The notes under the pieces are model-generated. The model ran no database searches and was not told the origin of the DNA. It saw only the letters and a program-made list of their open reading frames with translations. From Acuticoccus kalidii (GTDB lineage Bacteria; Pseudomonadota; Alphaproteobacteria; Rhizobiales; Amorphaceae): DNA of 64,000 nucleotides. This document shows positions 1 through 10,877 of the stretch, in pieces (position 1 is the first letter of the stretch; every line of letters starts with the position of its first letter). Where the stretch lies: contig NZ_JAKGCS010000007.1 in NCBI RefSeq assembly GCF_021556395.1, positions 62,001 through 126,000 of the forward strand, written 5' to 3'. A program made the position numbers and the translations under genes.

Positions 1-994
1 CGACCACCTTGTCGTGAAGTTCGCGGGCGGCTTCTTCGACTTCGCGCATTTCCTTGGCGCGCCGCCCCTCGATGACGAGGGCAACGATCTGGCCGAACAG
101 TTCGAGCGTCGAGCGCAGCTCCATCGAAAGCCGGCGCGGGGCATAATGATGGAGCGCGAACAGCCCCCACAGCTCGCCGCCGATCACAATGGAGATCGAG
201 AAGGACGCGCCGACGCCCATATTGGAGAGATACTCGATATGGATCGGCGAGACCGCGCGCGTCACCGACAGGGACAGATCGAGCACCTCGCCGTGTGGAT
301 CGATGCCGGGGACGACCGGGATCGTGTCGCCGTTGACGTCGGCGATGATGCGGCTGCGATTCTTGACGTAGAGGCGCCGGGCCTGCGCCGGAATATCGGT
401 CGCGGGATAGTTGAGGCCGAGAAAGGGCTCGAGCCCGCTGCGGGCCGATTCGCCGATGACGTTGCCCGATCCGTCCGGCGCGAAGCGGTAGAGCATGACC
501 CGGTCGAACCCGGTGACGGCGCGAAGCTGGCGAACCGCCTCATTGTAGAGCGCGCCGAGCGTCGAGCAGCGTTCGATCCGCCCGATCATCGTCTTCACGA
601 GCGTGCCGGAGTTGATGGGCGAGGGGACGAAGGGTTCCGCCTCGATCACGATCGAATGGCCGGAAATGCTGACCGCGAGGTCGAATCGCTGGCCGTGGCC
701 GAAGAGATCGATCCCGAAAATCCGCTCCGAGCCCTCGCCGGGTGCGAGGCCCTGGAGCCGATCGCGGATGGCATGGATGCTCGAACCCGGCAGAATCTCC
801 TGAAGCGGCAGGCCGAGACAATCCTCCGCCGCGCGGCCGACGATCTCACCGAGATTGGCCGAAACGTGTTGGACCATCCAGTCCATCGAGACGGCGACGA
901 GATAGCCGAATGGCTGGATGCGACCAAGGAGATGGATCGGCTCGCGGTCGCAATTCGACAGGTCGACGGCGTTGATGTCAGGTTCGTCAGTCAT
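1..994 (-). CDS. bphP: bacteriophytochrome (photosensor histidine kinase family), 3' end outside window
   Basis: Red/far-red photoreceptor that binds biliverdin. The visible 331 residues hold the PAS domain (about 15-115) and GAF domain (about 130-310). Cys15 starts the CDREPIHLLG...IQPFG signature and is the expected chromophore-attachment cysteine. The GAF domain carries the YPATDIPAQARRLY motif, the conserved SPIH histidine and NMGVG, and the LHHY histidine. The PHY domain and output module lie beyond the window edge, so histidine kinase versus other output cannot be told. The start ATG overlaps the stop of the upstream heme oxygenase gene by 4 bp (ATGA), so photoreceptor and chromophore synthesis are translationally coupled. 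Confidence 0.93.
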   Translation of the reverse strand, partial: MTDEPDINAVDLSNCDREPIHLLGRIQPFGYLVAVSMDWMVQHVSANLGEIVGRAAEDCLGLPLQEILPGSSIHAIRDRLQGLAPGEGSERIFGIDLFGHGQRFDLAVSISGHSIVIEAEPFVPSPINSGTLVKTMIGRIERCSTLGALYNEAVRQLRAVTGFDRVMLYRFAPDGSGNVIGESARSGLEPFLGLNYPATDIPAQARRLYVKNRSRIIADVNGDTIPVVPGIDPHGEVLDLSLSVTRAVSPIHIEYLSNMGVGASFSISIVIGGELWGLFALHHYAPRRLSMELRSTLELFGQIVALVIEGRRAKEMREVEEAARELHDKVV

Positions 995-1677
995 GTGTCA
1001 GCGCCGATTGCGAATGTGCTCGCCGATTGAAATAGATTAAAAGCCGCTTGCGCCGCACATGCCACTCGCGCATAATCCGAAAGTCGGATTTGTGCGGCCA
1101 GTTCATCGAACGCGGCAAAAACCGGCCCTGGCGACGCGGCGGCGTTGAGATATGCCGTTCCGGGGCGCGCGGTCGCGTCGACGCCAAAAGTGTCATCGAC
1201 AGGGGTGGCCGCAGACGGATCGCCCGTCGATCGGGACGCGCCTCGTCGTGCCCATTCCTTCAGAATCATCCGCGCTCCGAGACGTGAACCGTCGAGGACA
1301 TAGACGACGCCAGCGGCTTCCGCCACTGCCTCGTGCATCGGCCACGCGCGGCCGACATCGGACACGATCGGTTCCGTCGGAAGTGGCGTCAGGCCGAGCG
1401 CTTCCATGTCCGCGCCGAGTTCATCGTCGAGCGGGCGGCGCAGCGGGAGGATCGCCGGCGGAACGGCCTTCGCGAGCCAGGGCTCCAACACAGTGTGGCA
1501 GACATGGTTCATCCGCACGAAGGCGCGATAAATCTCGGTTTCGGACGGGTCGGCCACCGCCTCGAAGCGGCGGTCGAGTTGCGCGTGTGAGGAGGCGGTG
1601 GCTTCGCGCAGATGGCGACGGAATTGCGCGGGATCGGCGACAGACACGGCGGCAGGTGGACAGACGGATTGCAGCAT
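991..1677 (-). CDS. bphO: biliverdin-producing heme oxygenase
   Basis: Cleaves heme to biliverdin IX-alpha, CO and iron, supplying the chromophore of the phytochrome encoded immediately downstream. The 228-residue protein has the bacterial heme oxygenase pattern: a probable proximal heme ligand His31 in LREATASSHAQLD and the distal-helix motif VLDGSRLGARMI at about 127-138. Length fits the family. It overlaps bphP by 4 bp in a bphO-bphP operon, a common arrangement. The region just upstream contains a perfect palindrome at 1926-1942 that may control the operon. Confidence 0.9.
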   Translation of the reverse strand: MLQSVCPPAAVSVADPAQFRRHLREATASSHAQLDRRFEAVADPSETEIYRAFVRMNHVCHTVLEPWLAKAVPPAILPLRRPLDDELGADMEALGLTPLPTEPIVSDVGRAWPMHEAVAEAAGVVYVLDGSRLGARMILKEWARRGASRSTGDPSAATPVDDTFGVDATARPGTAYLNAAASPGPVFAAFDELAAQIRLSDYARVACAAQAAFNLFQSASTFAIGADT

Positions 1678-2181
1678 TCACGACCTATGGGGCCGCCGCG
1701 GGGAACAACGCAAGCGCACCCGATGGAAGACGACGACATTTAACTTCCCCCGAAGCCTACCTAGGGCGCTTTCATCAATTGTCTTCAAGCATGCGGCGCT
1801 GTTATCCAAAATAAGGGTGTGGCCGCCGATATGACGCACACAAGCGGCGTTGGCCCCGTACATCCTGGTTTCGAGCGGTCCGCCGGCCGTCAGCGGAGCA
1901 AATGGAGCCGCAACATAATTCTTAGAATATACCTGGTATATTAACGGCATCCCATTCAGCAGGGCACGCGTAGCCTGTGAATACGTGCGGCGTCCACCTT
2001 AAAGTGCGGCGACGCGGCCCGTGATCTCGTTCGCAGGCAAAGCCTCATGGCGATAGGAAGAGGCTTTTATTGCTGGATCTTTCCTTCTCGATTTGCCAAG
2101 TTCGGGCGATTGAAACGGCAGGCCAGCGGCCCCGATCCTCATGATCGGCCCGGCCGAGGCCGCGCGAGCGACGAGGTGGGC
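1678..2181. promoter_or_regulatory. divergent intergenic region between bphO and the GGDEF/EAL gene
   Basis: About 500 bp lie between the two divergent starts if the GTG at 2182 is used. The section 1905-1950 is an A+T-rich island in an otherwise G+C-rich context and is the likely promoter/operator area. A 90-codon open frame on the minus strand (1678-1950) ends right at the bphO start but has no recognisable similarity, and it runs through the palindrome, so I treat it as non-coding. No tRNA or rRNA is visible. Confidence 0.5.
1926..1942. promoter_or_regulatory. perfect 17-bp palindrome, candidate operator
   Basis: AATATACC-T-GGTATATT is a perfect inverted repeat with 8-bp arms around one central base. 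A second, shorter palindrome (ATTCTTAGAAT, 1918-1928) overlaps its left edge. It sits in the A+T-rich part of the bphO / GGDEF intergenic region. The GGTATA half-site resembles sites bound by GntR-family regulators, but no such regulator is encoded in the window, so the binding protein is unknown. Confidence 0.5.
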
Positions 2182-4362
2182 GTGTCGCCAGCTCCTTATC
2201 CGGTTCCGGCGAACGAAGAGGCGCGGCTGAAGCTCCTCGCCGAGTATCATATCGTGGATACGCCGCCGGAAGAGGAGTTCGACCTTCTGGCAAGGCTCGG
2301 CTCCCGCCTGTTCGATGTGCCGATCGTGCTCATCAGTCTGATCGAACGCGACCGACAGTTCGTGAAGGCGAATGTCGGCTTGGACGTGATCGAAACGAGC
2401 CGCGACACCTCCCTCTGCCAGTACGCGATCTTGCAGGACGAAATCCTCTTCGTCCCGGACGCCACGAAAGACAGCCGCTTTTCGGCCAATCCGCACGTCC
2501 TCGCGGCGCCGTTCGTCCGCTTCTACGCGGCCAAGCCGATCAGTGCCCCGACGGGGGAGCGGATCGGGGCCGTATGCCTGATCGATACGAGCCCGCGCGA
2601 GACGTTCTCCTCCGAGGACCGCAAGAATCTCAACGATCTCGCCAAGCTCGTCATGGATCAGATGGAAATCCACCGTCTCGATCATGCCCGGACGGTGAGT
2701 CAGGCCCGTTTCGAGAACATTGCCGCGGCTTCGGCCGATGCGATCATCTGCTTGAACGCGCGCGCGCAGATCACCTTCTGGAACCGCGCCGCGAAACGCC
2801 TGTTCGGTTACACCTTCCCTGAGATCGTCAACCAATCGTGCGACGCGATCTTCATCAATGGCGCACAGGCGATCCTGGAGCACGAGGAGAGCGCGGGAAC
2901 GGACGACGCGGAGGAGGGGGCGGCACAGACCTTGGAGCTGATGGGCCTTCGCAAGGATGGCACCGAGTTTCTGGCCGAGCTCACGTTTTCCACCTGGAAT
3001 GATGGCCGGTGGATGACCCTCGGCGCGATCGTCCGCGACGTGACCGAGCACCGCAAGGACGAGGAGCGCCTCTTCCGCCTCGCCGCGCGCGACCCGCTCA
3101 CGGACCTGCCGAATCGCGGCGCATGGCGCGAATGCATTATGGCGACCTTGAGCGCGGAGGAGGCTGCGACGGTCTTCCTCCTCGATCTCGACGGCTTCAA
3201 GGCGGTCAACGACACGCTCGGTCATTATGCCGGCGATCTCGTGTTGAAGGACGTCGCCGCCCGGCTCCTCGCCGCGTGCAATGAGGCTCGGATCGTGGCG
3301 CGCCTCGGGGGCGACGAATTCGTGGTCCTTTATCTCGGTGAGGAGGAGCGGCGGGCGCGGGCGCTCGCGGCGAATATCGTGGCGATCCTGTCCGAGCCTT
3401 ACGACATCATGGGCGAGCGAGTCGAAATCGGCGTCAGTGTGGGCATCGCCCTCGCGCCGGTCCATAGCGTGCAGGGCGAAGACCTTCTCGGCGCGGCCGA
3501 TCTCGCCCTCTACCGCGCGAAGGCCGCCGGCAGGGGCCAGGCGCAGATGTTCGAGCCCACCTTTCGCGAGCTCGCGACCGCGCGGCGCAATTTCGAGCAG
3601 GCGCTTCACCGCGCTTACGATAATGGCGAGTTCGAGCTGTTCTATCAGCCGCAATACGAGCCCGGCAGCGGGCGGATGACGGGGGCGGAGGCGATCCTCC
3701 ACTGGAACCATCCCGAACGGGGCTGCCTCGCGCCGGGTCATTTCATGGAGGTTCTGCGCGACATTCCGGTCGCCACCCGCACCGGGGAATGGGCGCTGTG
3801 GCAGGTCTGCGAGACGGCGGCGGCGTGGCGCAGGACCGTCCCGGATCTCAAGATGGGGATCGATCTCTTCGAGGCGCAGTTCCGGTCCGGGCGGCTCGTC
3901 CGCTCGGTCGAGGCCGCGTTAGAGGAGACCAATCTGCCGCCCGAGGCGCTGGTGCTCGAGGTCGCCGAATCGATCCTCCTGAAGGCCGATCCGATGACGG
4001 TGGGGCTGCTACAACAGCTCAGCGAAATCGGCGTCTGTCTGGCGTATGACCATTTCGGAACGGGCGTCGAATCGATCGCGCCTCTGCGCCGGCACCCGCT
4101 GTCGATCCTCAAGATCGACCAATCCCTCCTCCGCGCCCAGGAGGCGCGGGATCCGGGCGCCTCCGTCGTAACCGGCATTCTTTATCTCGGCGATCTTTTG
4201 GGGATGGACGTGATCGTCGACGGTGTCGAGACACGGGCCAACCTCGACGCCTTGGACCCGGCGAGCCGACTGATGGTGCAGGGTACTCTCTTCGGTGCGC
4301 CCACGAAGGCCGACGCGCTCGGTGAGATCTTGTCGCCGAACGGCGCCGCCGGCCGCGCCTAG
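2182..4362 (+). CDS. GAF-PAS-GGDEF-EAL cyclic-di-GMP signalling protein with degenerate EAL domain
   Basis: About 726 residues. Order: GAF (about 25-165), PAS (about 180-290), GGDEF (about 300-455), EAL (about 475-715); no membrane segments, so cytoplasmic. The diguanylate cyclase site is intact (RLGGDEFVVL), but the four residues at the inhibitory-site position are NEAR, not RxxD, so product inhibition is probably absent. The EAL domain looks inactive: EAL is EAI, the catalytic DDFG is DHFG, the NxS asparagine is Asp, EGVET is DGVET and QGY is QGT. Net activity is therefore probably c-di-GMP synthesis. GTG 2182 is preferred: GAGG lies 5 nt upstream and conservation begins just after it. An in-frame ATG at 2047 would add 45 unconserved residues. 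Divergent from the phytochrome operon. Confidence 0.88.
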   Translation: MSPAPYPVPANEEARLKLLAEYHIVDTPPEEEFDLLARLGSRLFDVPIVLISLIERDRQFVKANVGLDVIETSRDTSLCQYAILQDEILFVPDATKDSRFSANPHVLAAPFVRFYAAKPISAPTGERIGAVCLIDTSPRETFSSEDRKNLNDLAKLVMDQMEIHRLDHARTVSQARFENIAAASADAIICLNARAQITFWNRAAKRLFGYTFPEIVNQSCDAIFINGAQAILEHEESAGTDDAEEGAAQTLELMGLRKDGTEFLAELTFSTWNDGRWMTLGAIVRDVTEHRKDEERLFRLAARDPLTDLPNRGAWRECIMATLSAEEAATVFLLDLDGFKAVNDTLGHYAGDLVLKDVAARLLAACNEARIVARLGGDEFVVLYLGEEERRARALAANIVAILSEPYDIMGERVEIGVSVGIALAPVHSVQGEDLLGAADLALYRAKAAGRGQAQMFEPTFRELATARRNFEQALHRAYDNGEFELFYQPQYEPGSGRMTGAEAILHWNHPERGCLAPGHFMEVLRDIPVATRTGEWALWQVCETAAAWRRTVPDLKMGIDLFEAQFRSGRLVRSVEAALEETNLPPEALVLEVAESILLKADPMTVGLLQQLSEIGVCLAYDHFGTGVESIAPLRRHPLSILKIDQSLLRAQEARDPGASVVTGILYLGDLLGMDVIVDGVETRANLDALDPASRLMVQGTLFGAPTKADALGEILSPNGAAGRA

Positions 4363-4450
4363 CGATCCCCCCACGCACGGCCGATGACGGATGCTCGATG
4401 CCTGGGCACGCCGCCGCGCCGATGCGGGGGCGGGGCCCCGCTCTGCGGGC

Positions 4451-5605
4451 TTAGGTGAGGACTTCGACCGAAAGCACCGTCGGAAGATGGCGGGCGATCT
4501 CGTCCCAATGCTCGCCCTCATCGGCGCTCATGAAGATCGAACCGCTGTTGGTGCCGAAATAGAGCCCGGCCGGGGTCAAAGGGTCGCCCGCCATCGCCTG
4601 ACGGAGAACGGTGAAATAGCAGGCCGTCTGCGGTAGTCCGTCGCGAAAGCCCTCCCACGTCGCGCCGCCATCGCGGGACCGCCAGACGGCGGCGGCAGCC
4701 TCCGGCGGAAAGCGGCCCGCCATGTCCCCGTTGAGCGGAATGGTCCAGATCGTATCGGGGTCGCGCGGGTGGACGCGGATCGGAAAGCCGAACATCGACG
4801 GGAGCCCGGCCGAAATATCGTCCCAGCTTCGCCCGCCATCGTTCGAGCGCCACACGCCATGATGGTTTTGTTGATAGAGCCGATCGGCATTCCCGGCCGC
4901 GCGCATCATGTTGTGCACACAATGGCCGATCTCGCCGCCTTCGGGGCCTGCGGGGTGGTGATGCTCGGCGGTGGCGCCTTGGTTGGAGAGGCGGTTGCGC
5001 CGGTCCCAGGTCGTCCCGCCGTCCTCCGTCGCGAAGACGCCGGCGGCGGAAATGCCGATCCACATCGTGCCGGGATCGCGCGGATGCGGCACGATGGTGT
5101 GGAGGACGAGGCCGGCACCGCCCGGATTCCACGTCTCGCGCGAGGGATGGTTCGCGAGGCTTTCGTTCACCGTCCACGACGCGCCGCCGTCCTCGCTCTT
5201 CAAGAGCTGGGCTGGTTTCGTCCCGGCATAGAGCGTGCCGTCGGCGAAGGAGAGGCTCCAGATCTGCGAGAAGGCGTCACCGAACGGAAGGGGCTCGTCG
5301 GTCCACCCGATCATCGCGGCGAAGGCGGCGTCGCCGGCGGCCCAGCCGTCCATCTCGCCCTTCGTGAGGCGCGTCAGCGACCAGGTCTGCCCTCCGTCGG
5401 ACGTCGACCAGATGCCGGCGCCGTGAAAGTCGCTCCCGCCGCCGGCCCAGATCCGGCCGGTCGCCGGATCGCCGACGACATGGTTGATCGGCCATCCATC
5501 GCAAAAGGGCCCGCTGACCGTCCAACCGGAGCGATCCGCTCCGCCCGAGACCAGAAACGCGCCCTTGGTCGTGCCAACGAGGACCGTGATGCCATCGACC
5601 GACAT
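4451..5605 (-). CDS. BNR/Asp-box repeat beta-propeller protein (exo-alpha-sialidase-like)
   Basis: 384 residues built from at least six Asp-box motifs (STSDGGQTW, KSEDGGASW, ATEDGGTTW, RSNDGGRSW, RSRDGGATW, MSADEGEHW), which mark a sialidase-type or VPS10-type beta-propeller. No signal peptide is evident, so it is probably cytoplasmic. Sialidase catalytic residues are not identifiable by eye; proteins of this kind are usually annotated only as glycosyl hydrolase or BNR-repeat and their substrates are unknown. The ATG at 5605 is chosen because GGAG lies 7 nt upstream; an in-frame ATG at 5638 lacks this. Convergent with the GGDEF/EAL gene. Confidence 0.8.
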   Translation of the reverse strand: MSVDGITVLVGTTKGAFLVSGGADRSGWTVSGPFCDGWPINHVVGDPATGRIWAGGGSDFHGAGIWSTSDGGQTWSLTRLTKGEMDGWAAGDAAFAAMIGWTDEPLPFGDAFSQIWSLSFADGTLYAGTKPAQLLKSEDGGASWTVNESLANHPSRETWNPGGAGLVLHTIVPHPRDPGTMWIGISAAGVFATEDGGTTWDRRNRLSNQGATAEHHHPAGPEGGEIGHCVHNMMRAAGNADRLYQQNHHGVWRSNDGGRSWDDISAGLPSMFGFPIRVHPRDPDTIWTIPLNGDMAGRFPPEAAAAVWRSRDGGATWEGFRDGLPQTACYFTVLRQAMAGDPLTPAGLYFGTNSGSIFMSADEGEHWDEIARHLPTVLSVEVLT

Positions 5606-5799
5606 GAGACCACTCCGATGCGCTGCTATGGCGTGCACCTGCTGAGCGAAACAATTATCACGGGTTCAACGAGAAGGCGAAGCGGTCCGTGCGGTCGAAC
5701 TGGGGGCCTCACGCCGATGCGGCGCGATGCCTTCAATGCCTTGGCGCAACGCGGATGGAGGCACGCCCGCCGACCACGAGGCCGGCGGGCGGAATCAGC

Positions 5800-6138
5800 T
5801 CAGGCCGCGGTGTCGCGGATCGAGATCCCGGCGTTGGTGAAGTGCTCCTGCAACTCACCGGCCTGGAACATTTCGCGGATGATGTCGCAGCCGCCGACGA
5901 ACTCGCCTTTGACGTAGAGCTGCGGGATCGTCGGCCAGTTGGAATATTCCTTGATGCCGCTGCGGACGGCGTCGTCCTCGAGGACGTTCACCGAACCATA
6001 TTGGACACCGAGATAGTCCAGAATCTGCACCACCTGACCGGAAAAGCCGCACTGCGGAAAGTTCGGCGTGCCCTTCATGAAAAGGAGCACGTCGTGGGCC
6101 TTCACGGCGTTGTCGATCGTCTCGTGCACGTTACTCAT
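5800..6138 (-). CDS. grxD: monothiol glutaredoxin, CGFS type
   Basis: 112-residue Grx4-family protein with the CGFS active site (Cys30), the WPTIPQLYV cis-proline motif and the GGCDI glutathione-binding motif. CGFS glutaredoxins coordinate a bridging [2Fe-2S] cluster with glutathione and pass it to target proteins, often in complex with a BolA protein. Here the bolA gene is directly upstream (29 bp away), supporting a Grx-BolA pair. Last gene of a purL-bolA-grxD run that is common in Alphaproteobacteria. A G+C-rich hairpin at 5765-5790, without a T tract, lies just downstream. Confidence 0.95.
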   Translation of the reverse strand: MSNVHETIDNAVKAHDVLLFMKGTPNFPQCGFSGQVVQILDYLGVQYGSVNVLEDDAVRSGIKEYSNWPTIPQLYVKGEFVGGCDIIREMFQAGELQEHFTNAGISIRDTAA

Positions 6139-6167
6139 GCCAATTCCTCGAGGGTTTGAGGATCAAT

Positions 6168-6407
6168 CTATGCGTCGGGCGCGACGGTTTGTAGGGCGAG
6201 GGCGTGCAATTCGCCGCCCATGCGCCCCTTGAGGGCGTCGTACACCAGTTTGTGTTGCGCGACGCGGGTCTTGCCCCGAAAGGCTTCCGACACCACCGTC
6301 GCGGCGTAATGGTCGCCGTCACCGGCGAGGTCGCGAACTTCCACCCGCGCATCCGGCAGCGCCTCGCGAATGAGGCGTTCGATCTCGTGTTGATCCATGG
6401 CCATGGC
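6168..6407 (-). CDS. bolA: BolA family protein
   Basis: 79 residues with the BolA/IbaG fold signature: GDHYAATVVSEAFRGK, then the conserved histidine in AQHKLVYDALKGRM and LHALALQT. BolA proteins partner monothiol glutaredoxins in holding or transferring [2Fe-2S] clusters and in iron sensing; grxD follows immediately. The start at 6407 has GGGAGA 6 nt upstream. The frame is open further upstream to 6470, but that extension overlaps the purL end and is not conserved. Separated from purL by 19 bp, so very likely co-transcribed. Confidence 0.92.
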   Translation of the reverse strand, partial: AMAMDQHEIERLIREALPDARVEVRDLAGDGDHYAATVVSEAFRGKTRVAQHKLVYDALKGRMGGELHALALQTVAPDA

Positions 6408-6426
6408 CGGTCTCCCGTAGCGAGCG

Positions 6427-8616
<2,190 letters not shown>

Positions 8617-8691
8617 GGCCCCTCGCATACAGTTGTCACGGCGCTTATGGGCGCTAGGCCAGCGCGTCAAGGCGAAGAGGATCGCAACGCT

Positions 8692-10815
8692 ATGAAGGTC
8701 GTCGTCCTCGCACTCATTTTCAGCATCCTGAGCGGCGGCGTGATGGCGCAGTCCATCCCCGGCGTCCCCTCCAAAAGCGGCGGTTCGGACGGTTCGAGCG
8801 GCCTCGAGCAAGCGGTGAAGACGCTGGAGGCGGCGGGCAACAACGTCTTCATCGTTCCGGCCGCGCCGACGGCCGCCACGGCGCCGACCATGGCCCCGAT
8901 GGACAAGATGTTTCAAGCGAGGATGGAATTTGCGAGCCTCGTGCGCAATATTCCGCACCTTCCGGGCGATATCGCGAACGGCTTCCGAACCGTCGGCCGC
9001 GGCTCGATCACCTGGCTCGCGACCACGATCCTCTATATTGCGCTGACGCTGATGGTGGGCGCGGTCGCCTATCTCTATATGGCGCGGCTATTGAACCGGG
9101 TCGTCGGGGTGATCGGAACGGCGCCGCTCGATACGCGCGCAGGTCGGGTCGGGTATGCGCTTTCGGTGCTGCTGCGCCATCTCGGCGGCGCGGCCGCGCT
9201 TCTTGCGGCGGGCACCGTGACGCTCGCGATCGTGCAGCCGCAACCTTCGCCCCAGCGGGCGACGATCTTCACCGGGCTCCTCGCCGCGACCCTCTTCCTC
9301 GCGCTGCGCGCCGTGCTCCTCGCGGTCCTTGCGCCACGGGAGCCGCATGTGCGCCTCGCCCCGTTCGACGATGCGCTCGCGCAAGCTCTCTTCCGCCAGC
9401 TTCTGGGCGTCCTCCTGATCGCCGATTTCATCGGCTTCTTCGCGATCAGCTTTTCCCATCTGCCGCTCGCGCAGGCGAGCCGGCAGACCCTCATCCTCAT
9501 CCCGGCGACGGTCTCCGTCATCCTCTTGTCGGTGATGGTGGTCATCCATCGACGGGCGATCAGCAGGGTGATCCTCGGCAGGCATCCACGGCCGAACGGC
9601 CTGCGCCGCTTCCTGTCGATCGTGTGGCCGGTGCTCGCGATCCTCTATCTCGTCCTGTCGCTGAGCAACACGGTCGCCCGCCTCACGATCGACGGGGTCT
9701 ATAGCGCGGGGCCGGTCGTCGCGCCGATGGTGGGGCTCGTCGCGGCGCTGGTCGTTGCCGGCCTTCTCATCCTCCTCCACGATCAGCGGCTGAAGACGGG
9801 AATCGTCCACGCGGCGTGGACCGACCTTTATGAGCGCGTCGCGATCGGCGTCTCGGCGATCATCGGCTTCCTGGTGCTCGGCGCGGTGTGGGATGTCGAG
9901 CGGACGGCCTGGGCGGACAAGGCCGAGACGCTTCTCGGCGTCGCGACGGTCGCCCTCATCGCGTGGGCGGCGTGGCAGGCGGTCCGCCTGTGGGTGACGA
10001 TCCGGCTCGAGGACGAGGCCGATGCGGGCGGCCATGACGGGGAGGGGGAAGGCTTCGGCCCCGGCGTCTCCCGGCTCGCGACGCTCCTGCCGATCTTCCG
10101 CAACGTGATGCTCTTCTTCATCGTCTCGGTGTTCGTCATGGTGGTTTTGTCGACGATGGGGGTTTCGGTCGCCCCGCTCTTCGCCGGCGCCGGGATCGTC
10201 GGCCTTGCGATCGGTTTCGGCTCGCAGACCCTCATCCGTGACGTCTTCTCCGGCGCCTTCTTCCTCCTCGACGATGCGTTCCGCCGCGGCGAATATGTGC
10301 AGGTCGCCGGGATCGCGGGCCAGGTGGAGAAGATCTCCGTCCGCTCCTTCCAGCTCCGCCACCACGAGGGGCCGCTCCACACCATCCCGTTCGGCGAGAT
10401 CAAGCAGCTCACCAACTTTTCGCGCGATTGGGTGATCATGAAGCTGCCCGTCCGCCTCACCTACGACACCGACGTCGAACTCGTCCGCAAGCTCGTCAAG
10501 AAGCTCGGCCAGGAGATGATGGCTGATCCCGAACTCGGGCACCTCTTCCTCGAGCCGCCGAAGAGCCAGGGCGTCGTCCAGATGGAGGATTCGGCGATGA
10601 TCATCCGCATCAAGTTCAAGACCAAGCCCGGCGACCAGTTCCTGGTGCGCCGCCACGTCTACCAGCGGGTGCGGGAAATTTTCGCCGAGAACGACATCCA
10701 CTTCGCACACCGCGAGGTGACGGTGCGGGTCGCGGGGACGGACGATGAGGAGGTGCGCCGCCGTGCGGCGATGGGGGCGGTCATCGCCGCCGAGCAGGAG
10801 GACACCGCCGCCTAA
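8692..10815 (+). CDS. mechanosensitive ion channel, MscS family (large form)
   Basis: 707 residues. An N-terminal signal peptide (about 1-20, MAQS cleavage region) is followed by a periplasmic stretch and then roughly eight to ten hydrophobic segments from about residue 110. The MscS pore and beta domain begins around residue 500 ([19 protein letters not shown]) and continues through RRGEYVQV and [17 protein letters not shown], followed by the mixed alpha/beta C-terminal cage. Such channels open on membrane tension to release osmolytes. Start chosen at 8692 because GAAGAGG lies upstream and the product begins with the signal peptide. Divergent from purL with a 75-bp gap. Confidence 0.9.
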   Translation: MKVVVLALIFSILSGGVMAQSIPGVPSKSGGSDGSSGLEQAVKTLEAAGNNVFIVPAAPTAATAPTMAPMDKMFQARMEFASLVRNIPHLPGDIANGFRTVGRGSITWLATTILYIALTLMVGAVAYLYMARLLNRVVGVIGTAPLDTRAGRVGYALSVLLRHLGGAAALLAAGTVTLAIVQPQPSPQRATIFTGLLAATLFLALRAVLLAVLAPREPHVRLAPFDDALAQALFRQLLGVLLIADFIGFFAISFSHLPLAQASRQTLILIPATVSVILLSVMVVIHRRAISRVILGRHPRPNGLRRFLSIVWPVLAILYLVLSLSNTVARLTIDGVYSAGPVVAPMVGLVAALVVAGLLILLHDQRLKTGIVHAAWTDLYERVAIGVSAIIGFLVLGAVWDVERTAWADKAETLLGVATVALIAWAAWQAVRLWVTIRLEDEADAGGHDGEGEGFGPGVSRLATLLPIFRNVMLFFIVSVFVMVVLSTMGVSVAPLFAGAGIVGLAIGFGSQTLIRDVFSGAFFLLDDAFRRGEYVQVAGIAGQVEKISVRSFQLRHHEGPLHTIPFGEIKQLTNFSRDWVIMKLPVRLTYDTDVELVRKLVKKLGQEMMADPELGHLFLEPPKSQGVVQMEDSAMIIRIKFKTKPGDQFLVRRHVYQRVREIFAENDIHFAHREVTVRVAGTDDEEVRRRAAMGAVIAAEQEDTAA

Positions 10816-10877
10816 GCGGCGGCGGATTTTTCGGTTCCATATTGGCGCCTGAGCGGCGGCGGCCTTCTCTGTCCTGT

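Noticed and set aside
14..1030. 338-codon plus-strand open frame at the window start
   Set aside because: Antisense to the phytochrome gene, which is identified by clear motifs on the minus strand.
1678..1950. 90-codon minus-strand frame ending at the bphO start
   Set aside because: No conserved features, no ribosome site seen, and it runs through the palindrome and the A+T-rich promoter island.
1999..3741. 580-codon minus-strand open frame
   Set aside because: Antisense to the GGDEF/EAL gene, composition typical of G+C shadow frames.
4430..4441. GCGGGGCCCCGC palindrome between convergent genes
   Set aside because: No loop and no T tract; likely chance in G+C-rich DNA, not a supported terminator.
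5765..5790. Hairpin GCCCGCCG / CGGCGGGC after grxD as a terminator
   Set aside because: Ten-nt loop and no T tract in the grxD direction, so I did not list it as a separate terminator.
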